Below, piece by piece: positions 24,201 to 31,978 of a stretch of DNA of 64,000 bases. The stretch's first letter is position 1, and the number at the start of each line of letters is the position of its first letter. Made by a program: the position numbers and the translations under genes. This DNA is from Bolinopsis microptera (lineage: Eukaryota > Ctenophora > Tentaculata > Lobata > Bolinopsidae), in contig NC_087074.1 in the NCBI RefSeq assembly GCF_026151205.1, positions 682,001-746,000 on the forward strand. Direction: 5' to 3'. A model generated the notes under the pieces. That model did not search any database, was not told the DNA's origin, and was given only the letters and a program-made list of their open reading frames with translations.

Positions 24201-25039
24201 GTGGCAAGGCCTAAAAGACACAGTCAGATAGTTGTCAGCTCGCTGACTGTAAGGGAGAAGGTATATCCGTATTTCGCTGCTACTGATGCAGTCCTTGATC
24301 TGGCAATCAAGGCTTCTCTGTTTTTCGTCTAACTATGTACCGTTGGGCTTGTGGAACCCGTAGGGGGGACATACATAGGTTAGAATGGTTTTGTGCACCA
24401 AGAGGAGTGAGGGAATGAGGGTTGAAGAGAGAGAGCTAGAGAGTTGTTAGGGTGGTTAGGTTCAGTAGGTGGAGTGTTTGGTTGGAGCGTTCTGTTTTTG
24501 CTGTATAGCATTTTTAGTCACTCCGCAGTTTATTAACTGTGTCTCAACTCTGGTTGCCCCCCCCCCACCCCCCCCCCCCCCCAAAAGAGGGGTTAAGGAG
24601 ATTGATGAGATTAGGTGGTGGGGGGGGGGGGTATTCCTTTTATCCGTCATGCAGTGGATGCGCAATTCTTGTTAGTCTACTAATTTCAATTTAGTGTTGG
24701 ACTGACTAAGTTATCAGAGTGTTATAGTTATCACTATAACACTCCAAGTTTATATCAGTGCATTAATATGCAATGTAATATAATATATGTGTATATTATA
24801 CCCTAATTACCCGGCTGCCCCCAGACATGTGGAATCTTGACGATGTGGCGCACACGGAACCAGACTTCGAGCAGCTCAAAGAAACCGACCTGGCAGATCT
24901 GAGAACCATGATCAGAGACTACGAGCTGCACAACAGCGCGCTCTTCACTCTGGCCAGGGAGCTCAGGATAGAGTTGCTCAGGGTTCAGGAACAGAAACAT
25001 CATCTAAAAAGTACACTAAAATGCATGAAAAAAGATTGA
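12248..25039 (+). CDS. REPS-like EH-domain endocytic adaptor
   Basis: Best match is the REPS1/REPS2 family, which bind RalBP1 and NPF-motif proteins in receptor endocytosis. Fourteen exons in compatible phase: 12248-12392, 13384-13609, 14468-14527, 14662-14828, 15276-15339, 15713-15893, 17126-17359, 18105-18246, 20070-20171, 20367-20957, 21065-21279, 21578-21736, 21853-21895, 24825-25039 (847 codons). Exons 4-6 encode one EH domain (about residues 160-260): DQWSSYEEAFHGI...GFISG, SREYLVNTGLP, the NPF-pocket Trp in LAKIWDLADMD, and an EF-hand loop DMDHDGSLSLAEF with intact calcium ligands. Then come basic/Ser-rich and Pro-rich linkers, a Glu/Lys repeat and a C-terminal coiled coil, as in REPS. 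The frame is open from 12229, behind a possible TAG acceptor, so an upstream exon is possible; the first EH domain of vertebrate REPS1 was not found. The exon 12 donor (GTTCGT) is weak. Confidence 0.82.
12570..13335 (+). repeat. 8-bp (ACTACTAC)n array in REPS intron 1
   Basis: About 760 bp of ACTACTAC with scattered ACTAACTAC and ACCACTAC variants fill nearly the whole intron, ending about 50 bp before the exon 2 acceptor. Confidence 0.95.
13612..14293 (+). repeat. (TTACTA)n array in REPS intron 2
   Basis: About 680 bp of ATTACT/TATTGC-type short repeats begin at the exon 2 donor; the donor GTTAGTAATTACT runs into the array. Higher-order copies of about 110-130 bp with recurrent AATTACTATTACTATACTATTG suggest secondary amplification. 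Long frames through it are artefacts. Confidence 0.93.
16010..16440 (+). repeat. Short GACAATATAC / GACAGGGAAT repeats in REPS intron 6
   Basis: Irregular 9-10 bp repeats of the ACGACAATAT and TGACAGGGAA types occur on both sides of the small hAT element at 16088-16301, which is inserted in the array. Confidence 0.8.
16088..16301. mobile_element. 214-bp hAT-type MITE with 8-bp target duplication
   Basis: TIRs CAGTGGCGTAAC at the left and GTTACGCCACTG at the right are perfect inverted copies. The element is bounded by perfect GAATGACA direct repeats at 16080-16087 and 16302-16309. Eight-bp duplications and a CAGTGGCG-type TIR are typical of hAT elements. No coding capacity. It sits in REPS intron 6. 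Confidence 0.9.
18790..19473 (-). CDS. Unrecognised protein, nested antisense in REPS intron 8
   Basis: A single 227-codon frame on the opposite strand, wholly inside the intron 18247-20069. I do not recognise the family. The N-terminus is basic (KITLPLLRGKKPSKPVSRSKSW), with a repeated VKSEGQQVEF pair (about residues 39-60), a Ser-rich middle with two SSPTSS copies, a repeated RLPPPD pair, a KKKKE run near residue 190 and several Cys residues (CSNVTTCCGRSCGH; CVQWDCVVC). No signal peptide or membrane segment. The composition is that of a disordered, possibly nuclear protein. Absence of stops over this length, with non-repetitive sequence, supports a real gene; a possible minus-strand AATAAA lies near 18595. 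A processed or lineage-specific gene is equally possible. Confidence 0.55.
   Translation of the reverse strand: MKITLPLLRGKKPSKPVSRSKSWAEKSSVKMKALWRDHKSEGQQVEFHSVKSEGQQVEFPPPKKRFTSSPDLSSCSNVTTCCGRSCGHATTKRATISAAKLKPLVNQRDSNNGSVFSSPTSSLNLLSSPTSSINTVSSGVSYPLQIAQLYQIKQSSLTMILPDRQDRLPPPDRLPPPDKPIRSKHAVKKKKEVASSCVQWDCVVCTLARPHLRHRVHLELGFWREFY
20720..20845 (+). repeat. In-frame 21-bp Glu/Lys repeat in REPS exon 10
   Basis: About six copies of a 21-nt unit encode the heptad EEVEETK. The heptad period and charge pattern predict a single charged helix or coiled coil in the REPS-like protein. Confidence 0.88.
21978..22658. mobile_element. 681-bp element with G/C-tract termini and 8-bp TSD
   Basis: The left end is a G run then CAACCATATTAAAGTATATT; the right end is its inverse (ATACTTTAATATGGTTGT then a C run of about 24). 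Perfect direct repeats AAAAGAGG flank it at 21970-21977 and 22659-22666. About 75 bp at each end is also a near-identical direct repeat (containing TATATCCCCGGGTCAAAATC) whose own edges are palindromic. No coding potential. Located in the last REPS intron. The 8-bp TSD points to a hAT-like integration mechanism; the G-tract end is unusual. Confidence 0.85.
22659..22817. repeat. Left copy of a ~157-bp direct repeat flanking the LINE
   Basis: Runs from AAAAGAGGGGTTAAGGAG to TTATAGTTATCACTAT. The copy at 24583-24737 differs only in a G-run length and one further G. A poly-C run precedes both copies. Confidence 0.9.
22816..23862 (+). pseudogene. R2-type LINE: CCHC and restriction-like endonuclease module
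   Basis: A 348-codon frame corresponds to the C-terminal part of a non-LTR retrotransposon protein of the restriction-like-endonuclease type. It holds the CCHC knuckle C-x2-C-x8-H-x4-C (CKLCEERMGTIQHILAGC) and, about 110 residues later, the endonuclease signature R-P-D-x14-E (RPDLVIF...WWELTVP) with a downstream Glu and Lys. The C-terminal region (VEVGARGVVAQSL, SRWIYLLSRKREW) resembles tails of unannotated elements common in aquatic animals. The RT domain is absent: the element begins abruptly at the end of the left direct repeat, so this is a 5'-truncated copy, and the ATG is fortuitous. The frame itself is intact, suggesting recent insertion. The clade (R2, NeSL or related) is not resolved. 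Confidence 0.8.
23863..24582 (+). mobile_element. LINE 3' untranslated region and poly-C tract
   Basis: About 700 bp follow the LINE stop, lacking conserved coding sequence (a 76-codon frame at 24001-24231 is unremarkable), and end in GGTTG plus a run of about 24 C with one A interruption at 24555-24582. The start of the second direct repeat follows at once. Confidence 0.55.
24583..24737. repeat. Right copy of the ~157-bp direct repeat
   Basis: Near-identical to 22659-22817. Sequence diverges immediately after CACTAT: the left copy runs into the LINE frame, the right copy into AACACTCCAAG, which is ordinary REPS intron. Read as a very long target-site duplication of the LINE insertion. Confidence 0.85.
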
Positions 25040-25850
25040 CGAGTAGTACATAGTAGTTGCAGTGTACATACTAAAGTTTCCCGTTTGATCCAAATATCTT
25101 TTATGGAGTTAGATACATATTTATAATGAACTTTAGATGAGATGTTACTGTGTGCTGGCTTTTGGTTTTCTAGGTTTTGCTTAAAAAGTATATAAAAGTG
25201 TTTTCTTAGATATAGAGATAATATTGTGTCGCGATAAGATGTTAGAATGGTAATGAGCGACCATAAAAGTTGGTTTTCAATTTGGCGATTTATGATTTAA
25301 ATTTTGGATAATTTACTTGATCGACTTTTGTCCATAAACATGCTGCATTTACTGTTGCATTTGACAGATTCAGACTTCAAACTTTATCGATAGTTCAGTG
25401 TTGATTTTGTTGCTCATAATCTTTATTAAATGCCATATTGAATAGCATTTAATTACGTTTATTTTGCCTGGAAGTTCAATTTCGTGTTCTTTGTCGAAAT
25501 TGAGGATTTGTTATTTGAATTGCATTTTATAGAACATTGATATCGAATTTTTTCATTTATGTTTACTTACAATACAATAACTTTTGTATCTTCATTTGTA
25601 TTCACGAGAACTGATAAAATAGCATACCAGATGTTACCAGGCATTGCCATTATTACTGGGAGGCGCTGATCCTGCCATTCGCTGCATCTTCAATCTGTTT
25701 ATGAACAGAGAAAGCCTGAGGTCTCCAGGTAACTCTAAGTCTTACTGAGCTTGCTGCTTTCTTACCCATTACCTGGGGACCCCAGGCTATGTTAATTTTC
25801 ATAAACATAAAAATAGAGATTCGGCGGAATGACAGGCTGAGCGCCGCCCA
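25040..25850. other. Presumed REPS 3' UTR and intergenic DNA
   Basis: AT-rich with no further exon recognised. No canonical AATAAA was located close to the stop codon. Confidence 0.4.
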
Positions 25851-25857
25851 GTAATGA

Positions 25858-26475
25858 GTTGTATCACGTTGCGACCCCCACGGTCGTTTCACTATTATAT
25901 ATATAATATATATAATATATCCTGACGATACTTTATCGTCCTGACGATACAGGGGGAGCCGCGCACTTCGTGCGCGGCGCGTCATACAACGTATGACAAG
26001 TAATGAGTAAGCTGCTTTCATGAAAATATTCTTAGCAATCTTTGTCATACGTTGTATGACTTGATTGACGATGTCAATCCTTCGCATCTCGCCGATCTGC
26101 TTAAGCAGATTCTGGTTGCGAGAATCATTATTGGATGCGCGCGCGACCCAGTAGTGCATCGCGCTACAATTGTATGACCCGCCGCGCACGAGTGCGCGGC
26201 CGGCCCCTTACCCAGTTACCCTAACCGGAGCCCTCTCGCTTGCAGTAGCGCGCGACCGCCAAACAATGAAACAAGCGCGTCATGCAGTACGTTGCTATAA
26301 CCAGAGCCCTCTCGCTTGCAGTACGCGTAGACACATGGCTATGTGAACGCAGTACGCGTATGCACATGATGGCTATGTGAACGTGGCCCCCTGTATCATA
26401 GAAACGCTACATAACAGGGGTGACGCCACTTAATGAAACGACAATGGGGGTCACGACGTAATACAAAGTAATTTG
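25858..26475. mobile_element. ~610-bp inverted-repeat element with internal hairpins
   Basis: The left end TTGTATCACGTTGCGACCCC and the right end, read on the opposite strand as TTGTATTACGTCGTGACCCC, form imperfect TIRs of about 33 bp continuing to GTCGTTTCA. Internal modules GCCGCGCAC...GTGCGCGGC and GTCATAC-AAC-GTATGAC appear on both strands, e.g. 25960-26002 and, inverted, about 26042-26060 and 26165-26200. A related solo end lies at 1617. A long minus-strand frame across it (25653-26189) matches no family I know. No clean target-site duplication was identified. Confidence 0.7.
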
Positions 26476-28470
26476 AAATGGGGGCACGCCGCGCATCGTA
26501 GGGCAACTTTTGCATTTATAGCTTCGAATGATTCTATTTCTAAATTTGGACCCCTCATGGAAACTAAACAAATTTGATGCTCAGATCACGGGGTCACCTA
26601 GCGTTTAATTTTTGAAGTCTAATATAATGTTTTATGTCTATTCACTATTAATGCTCGCTTGCCAACTTTACTTTTCTCAGTCTCACACGTACGCGCGCGG
26701 ATATGCAAAAAGGTTATGGATGATCAATATGAATAAATCTTTTTTGAATTTTTTCGAAGTATAGCGCGCGCAATTTTCCTTTCTTTTTTGTAATATTATC
26801 AATTATTTGCCTGACGCCAATATATAAGCTAAAAGCAAAATTATTTCATATTTGCACTCAACTTTGGAGGACGCGCCGTGCAAATTATCATTTTCACCTT
26901 GCAGAGCAACTGTCTGGAAAAGTTGACATCGTCAATAAACATTCAACTTTGATTTATTCATGAGCACACATTAAATTTGGCAAGTGTGTAATATAGCATG
27001 GATGAACATAGCGTTTAATACTAAATACATAATATTTAATACAATTGAATTTATTAAAATATGTGTTTACAACAATATACTTGCAGGGATCCCATGCTGT
27101 TAGTGTTCATAGAAGCTGCGGCAAAATTACAGGCTGAGTGCCGCCCAGTAAAAAACATCTGGATAAAATTTAAATTTAAGGCGCGCCGCGCGCGTATACC
27201 AGATATTTATTCGTTATTTAAAATCGAGCGCTACTAGGTTTTGTATATAACCCGGTTTAGTTGGAATCAAAACATTTAAAAGCACCGCAATTATTTTATT
27301 CACAATGCCTTATCTTTTACCACAACTAGTTTGTATTAGGTTTCATCCCGATGTTGCTAAAAATGTTTCATTAACTAATGTTATAGTAGTGGAATCTAGG
27401 TAAACTATAAGTAAAAATATAATATTAATCATAAGCTAAAATGTACTAATCTTTATATTCTAAATGGGGAAAAGAAGAAACATTGTCAGACAGTCGAGAA
27501 AATTGTCAGTCAGGCTATATGGCAGCTTTGTAGAATAAATCTTGGGGAACGGGGATATTTTAGAATTTTACACAATTTAGCAGTGTCTATTGTAAGTGTT
27601 GTGGCGATTCACTCTGTGTTACATTTTTTTCTTTATTGCGTCAAATATGGAATAATCATTGACCTAGTCCACATGCCTTGCAAACTTAAACCACGGTATT
27701 TGTAAGTTCCTAATACTCGCCAAAGATGGGTCCTTTCCATTCAATCGTTGGAGAAAGCTTAACAACAAACTAGTTGGCTGCATACTGCATAGTGCATTCT
27801 GTTTTGATTTTAGTAGGTCTTAGTATTTATCTCTATAGCTATTGCCTTGCAGTTTTAAGAGCACTCTCATTAAATTATTTTAATGCAGTCACTCAGATAA
27901 GTTTTATACCTGGACACTTCAACAAAGGCACATACTCTGCCCACAATTGCAATAATGTATCTGTATAGAATTATTACTATTATTTAGGACCCTGGTCATT
28001 AGGAAAGTTTGCACGAGATGGACCACGTTTTTCCCAATTTAACTTTAGGAGATTGCCACAGGAAGAACTTTAAGGCAAGATATGAACTTATTGTTTCATT
28101 GAAAACTTATTGTTTCATTGATATTTCACATGTCTATAGTTCAACTAAATTGAGTTTCGATTAAAACAATTTTTGAAACATTTAGTAGAGGGAAATTGAG
28201 GCTAACGAGTCATTTTACATTTTTTTTCTAATGACAGTTTCCAAGCATGCAATCAAATTTTGAACGTGTTTAATCGATTCGTCAGATCTCACTCTTTCAG
28301 AATCCGAGAGAAGAGGGACATTTTTTCGCTAATTGAGAAAAAAATGAGTCTAACAAGTCATTTCTAATTTTTGAATTATATTTGAATAATAATGTCTATC
28401 AAAATATCCTCTGACCTAAATTACATGAGATGGATGTTCTAGGCCCAGCCTACCCCTTTTTTCGTTTTAA
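26476..28470. other. Non-coding stretch with dispersed repeat fragments
   Basis: No exon is supported. CAGGCTGAG(C/T)GCCGCCCAGTA occurs at about 25835 and again at about 27130, indicating shared repeat-derived sequence. Confidence 0.4.
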
Positions 28471-28546
28471 TGGAGGGTAAAGCGGGGGGGGGGGGGGGGG
28501 GGGGGGGCCGGGGGATCAGGTACCAAGTGCCGGACATCACGTCGAC

Positions 28547-30458
28547 TAGGCTATCCACTCCGATAATCGTTACCGATAATTATCTCCGATAATTCGTTAA
28601 AAAAGGTTATCTGTTTATCTAGATAAAACATATTTTTATCGGTATAAAAATTCACTAGAAATTACCGAAAAAACTGCCACAATACCGTAACATTTTAAAG
28701 AAATATTAGTGTTTTTTGCCTTCCCAAGTAATCCAAGAAACAGTCCCAAACGTTTTATAGTATGATAGAAGACGTAGTTTACTTAAATGTGAGCTTAAGA
28801 GGTTTATTTACATTTGTATACCTATGGAACTGTAGAACTGTAGAACTGTAGAAGTCTAGAAAAAGTTATTGACATTGTTATCTTGAGGCTAGGGTGCTGG
28901 CGTTCTACCTTACAACCATTCTGGAGATAGGAACGAGCATGTTACTGTTAACAAGAGTCAAAAATACCGGCAGGGCACTCAATTAAATCCCGTAAGTGTT
29001 CTAGGCGTGAAACATTGTGTTCAGGAGAAGGAATCTGTTGCTTAAGTTATCCACAGGATAAGGAAACGGTTCACTGAATCACTTTAAATGTTTTACTGTT
29101 TCGAGGAGAATTGGTATTTGTTGCACTACTGTTCTCAGGAGAAGGATACCGGTGGTCTACTGTTTTGAAGAGAACTGGTGCACTACTGTTTTCAGGAGAA
29201 GGAAACCGGTGGTCTACTGTATTGAAGAGAACTAGTGCGTTACTGTTCTCAGGAGAAGGAAACCGGTGGTCTACTGTTTTGAAGAGAACTGGTGCACTAC
29301 TGTTCTCAGGAGAAGGAAACCGGTGGTCTACTGTATTGAAGAGAACTAGTGCGTTACTGTTCTCAGGAGAAGGAAACCGGTGGTCTACTGTATTGAAGAG
29401 AACTAGTGCGTTACTGTTCTCAGGAGAAGGAAACCATTGGTCTACTGTTTTGAAGAGAACTGGTACACTACTGTTTTTAGGAGAAGGAAACCGGTGATCT
29501 ACTGTTTTGAAGAGAACTAGTGCGTTACTGTTCTCAGGAGAAGGAAACCGGTGATCTACTGTTTTGAAGAGAACTAGTGCGTTACTGTTCTCAGGAGAAG
29601 GAAACCAGTGGTCTACTGTTTTGAATAGAACTAGTGCTTTACTGTTCTCAGGAGAAGGAAACCAGTGGTTTACTGTTTTGAAGAGAACTAGTGCGTTACT
29701 GTTCTCAGGAGAAGGAAACCAGTGGTCTACTGTTTTGAAGAGAACTAGTGCGTTACTGTTCTCAGGAGAAGGAAACCCTTGGTCTACTGTTTTGAAGAGA
29801 ACTGGTACACTACTGTTCTCAGGAGAAGGTAACCGGTGATCTACTGTTTTGAAGAGAACTAGTGCGTTACTGTTCTCAGGAGAAGGAAACCAGTGATCTA
29901 CTGTTTTGAAGAGAACTAGTGCGTTACTGTTCTCAGGAGAAGGAAACCAGTGGTCTACTGTTTTGAAGAGAACTAGTGCGTTACTGTTCTCAGGAGAAGG
30001 AAACCAGTGGTCTACTTTTTTGAAGAGAACTAGTGCGTTACTGTTCTCAGGAGAAGGAAACCCTTGGTCTACTGTTTTGAAGAGAACTGGTACACTACTG
30101 TTCTCAGGAGAAGGAAACCGGTGATCTACTGTTTTGAAGAGAACTGGTACACTACTGTTCTTAGGAGAAGACAAACCGTTGGTCTACTGTTTTGAAGAGA
30201 ACTGGTACACTATTGTTCTCCGGCCCGGAGAAGAAAACTGATGCTCTAATATTTTCAAAAGAAAGGAAGTTGTACTTTAGCAAGATTACTGGTAAACAGT
30301 AATAAAAGTCGACAATCAGTTTTTGTGAAATTTGGAAAACATTTTGGCTTTGGCCTTCAGCAGAAAAATTATCGGTTTTATCTGTTTTATCTAGATAAAA
30401 CCTAAATTTTTATCTGTTTATCTAGATAAAAGATTTCATACCGATAATGGATAGCCTA
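28547..30458. mobile_element. Non-autonomous hAT element carrying a minisatellite
   Basis: Perfect 10-bp TIRs TAGGCTATCC / GGATAGCCTA are flanked by perfect 8-bp duplications ACGTCGAC at 28539-28546 and 30459-30466. Subterminal regions contain several CCGATAAT and TATCTAGATAAAAC motifs on both sides, as expected of transposase-binding repeats. The centre is a 57-bp minisatellite rather than a transposase. It is inserted within the G-tract-ended element. Confidence 0.9.
29110..30240. repeat. 57-bp minisatellite inside the hAT element
   Basis: About twenty copies of a 57-bp unit containing CAGGAGAAGGAAACC and TTTTGAAGAGAACT. Because 57 is a multiple of three, frames stay open on both strands (367 codons on the minus strand), but the sequence is repetitive and lies in a transposon; I do not call it a gene. 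Confidence 0.93.
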
Positions 30459-30954
30459 ACGTCGACTAAGTGTAGTTTTGGATATTTTTCACTAGACCCA
30501 CCCACCCCCTTTGCGGTACTAACTGTTTTTTTGGATAATACGTAAGACACCCACCCCTTTTGCCGCCTTTTGCGGTACTAACTGTCGAAAAAATCGTGGT
30601 ACTAACTGTTTTTTGGTATATAGAATAAGATACCCACCCAGAAATTGCTTTTTTAAAAAAAGAGCTCAATTAAATTTTAAAGGAAGACTTTACAAAATTT
30701 TAAAAATTAAAAAAAAACCCAAAAAAAAACTTTAAAAACCTCAAAACCCATTCCCAAAATTGAAATTTGAGGTAAAATGGGTTTTTTTTGGGGTTAGACA
30801 CCCCCTTTAGTACCATGTACTAACTGTTTTTTTGGAAAATGGGCAGTAGACCCACCAGTTAGTACCATGTACTAACTGTGTTTTTAGAAGAAAAAATGAC
30901 CCACCCACCAACGTGATGTCCGGCACTAAGTGTATGATCTCCCCCCGGGTAAAG

Positions 30955-31960
30955 TGAGGCTAACAGATCATTTCTAATTTCAGAATTATATCTTTTAACA
31001 ATAACGTCCTTTAAACTTTGACCTGGTATACATTATATAATAGATACTTTAGGTCGATGTTAGACTCGACTGTATCTACCCTTCCTGTCTTTTGATGGAG
31101 GGTAAAATAAGGCTAACTATCAAGGTTTGTTCATTACTTGTTCTACTGCTTCTTTGGACTAGCCCATCAAATCGTTTCTGTCTAACCTGTATTCATGAAT
31201 AGTCGACAATCATAATATACTAACCTGACATGAGTTTTGGGAGGTGAGATTGAGGCTAAATCCTGTCACCCTTATTATAATATTCAACAAGTGATAGTTT
31301 TAATGTTGAATGCTTTTATTTACTGTAAGATTTAATTTTTGCCTTGACCAAAGATAAATAAGGTTAGAGGGTAGCCTCAATCCAACCTCACATAACTTAT
31401 GATAAAGCCTCAATTACCTTTGGGCTGCAATAACACTTTTTTAAGTGGGTCTATAACCTGTTTCCGCACATTAAAGTTAAAATGCAGTCGAATTCTTAAT
31501 TAGCCTCATTTTGGCCTCCTACAAGTAGACTCAACGATTTCTGAAATGTTAAGCTTGAAGAGGATGAATCAATCTTTATTGTTGACACATTAGATAGTCA
31601 CAATACCAAACCTGCTCGAAAATATACACAAAAGTATACTTGTTAGCCTCATTTTACCCTCTCAAAAGGTGGTTCGCCTCATTTTCACCTCGAATATTTG
31701 AAGCTTAGATTTCAATCAAGTATAATCACTATGGATTATACTTGCAACTTGGATATCATGGACGTAACACGAGAAAGTTCTTTTTTGAAAGTGATGAGGC
31801 TAATTTGTTAGCCTCAATTGTCCCTCGCAGTTCAATCACTCCTACTGAGTCTCGTGAGTCAGCTAGGAGGTTTCCGGACATCGATTTTCTATACGCATAT
31901 CAAAAATCAAATGCGTAACTAAAACAAAAATGAAATTACAGAAGTTTTAAATTTTTTTGT
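30955..31960. repeat. Dispersed GAGGCTAAC-type imperfect repeats
   Basis: Short motifs such as GAGGCTAAC, AATGAGGCTAA, GGAGGGTAAA and their complement TTAGCCTCA recur between about 28190 and 31820 on both strands, separated by AT-rich DNA. This is probably an old degenerate array into which the nested elements inserted (their TSD GGGTAAAG is part of it). No exon is supported. Confidence 0.5.
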
Positions 31961-31978
31961 TGCTTTCTCTCAAATCAG

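Larger units (their letters stand above)
28483..30946. mobile_element. G-tract-ended element hosting a nested hAT, 8-bp TSD
   Basis: The left end is a long G run, then CCGGGGGATCAGG...AAGTGCCGGACATCACGT; the right end is the inverse, ACGTGATGTCCGGCACTTAG-like with a C6 end. Perfect GGGTAAAG direct repeats bound it at 28475-28482 and 30947-30954. The part right of the nested hAT (30467-30946) has recurring blocks GGTACTAACTGTTTTTTGG and GACCCACCCACC. Without the nested insert the element would be about 540 bp. No coding capacity. Confidence 0.8.

Noticed and set aside
25653-26189. 178-codon minus-strand frame
   Set aside because: It crosses an inverted-repeat element with palindromic hairpins; no recognisable domain and the frame includes the hairpin modules.
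27774-27968. 64-codon frame beginning with a hydrophobic stretch
   Set aside because: No splice context, family similarity or neighbouring exon.
29071-30174. A 367-codon minus-strand frame with regular 19-residue repeats
   Set aside because: It is the 57-bp minisatellite inside a hAT element; frames stay open on both strands because 57 is a multiple of three. No start context, splice sites or non-repetitive domain.
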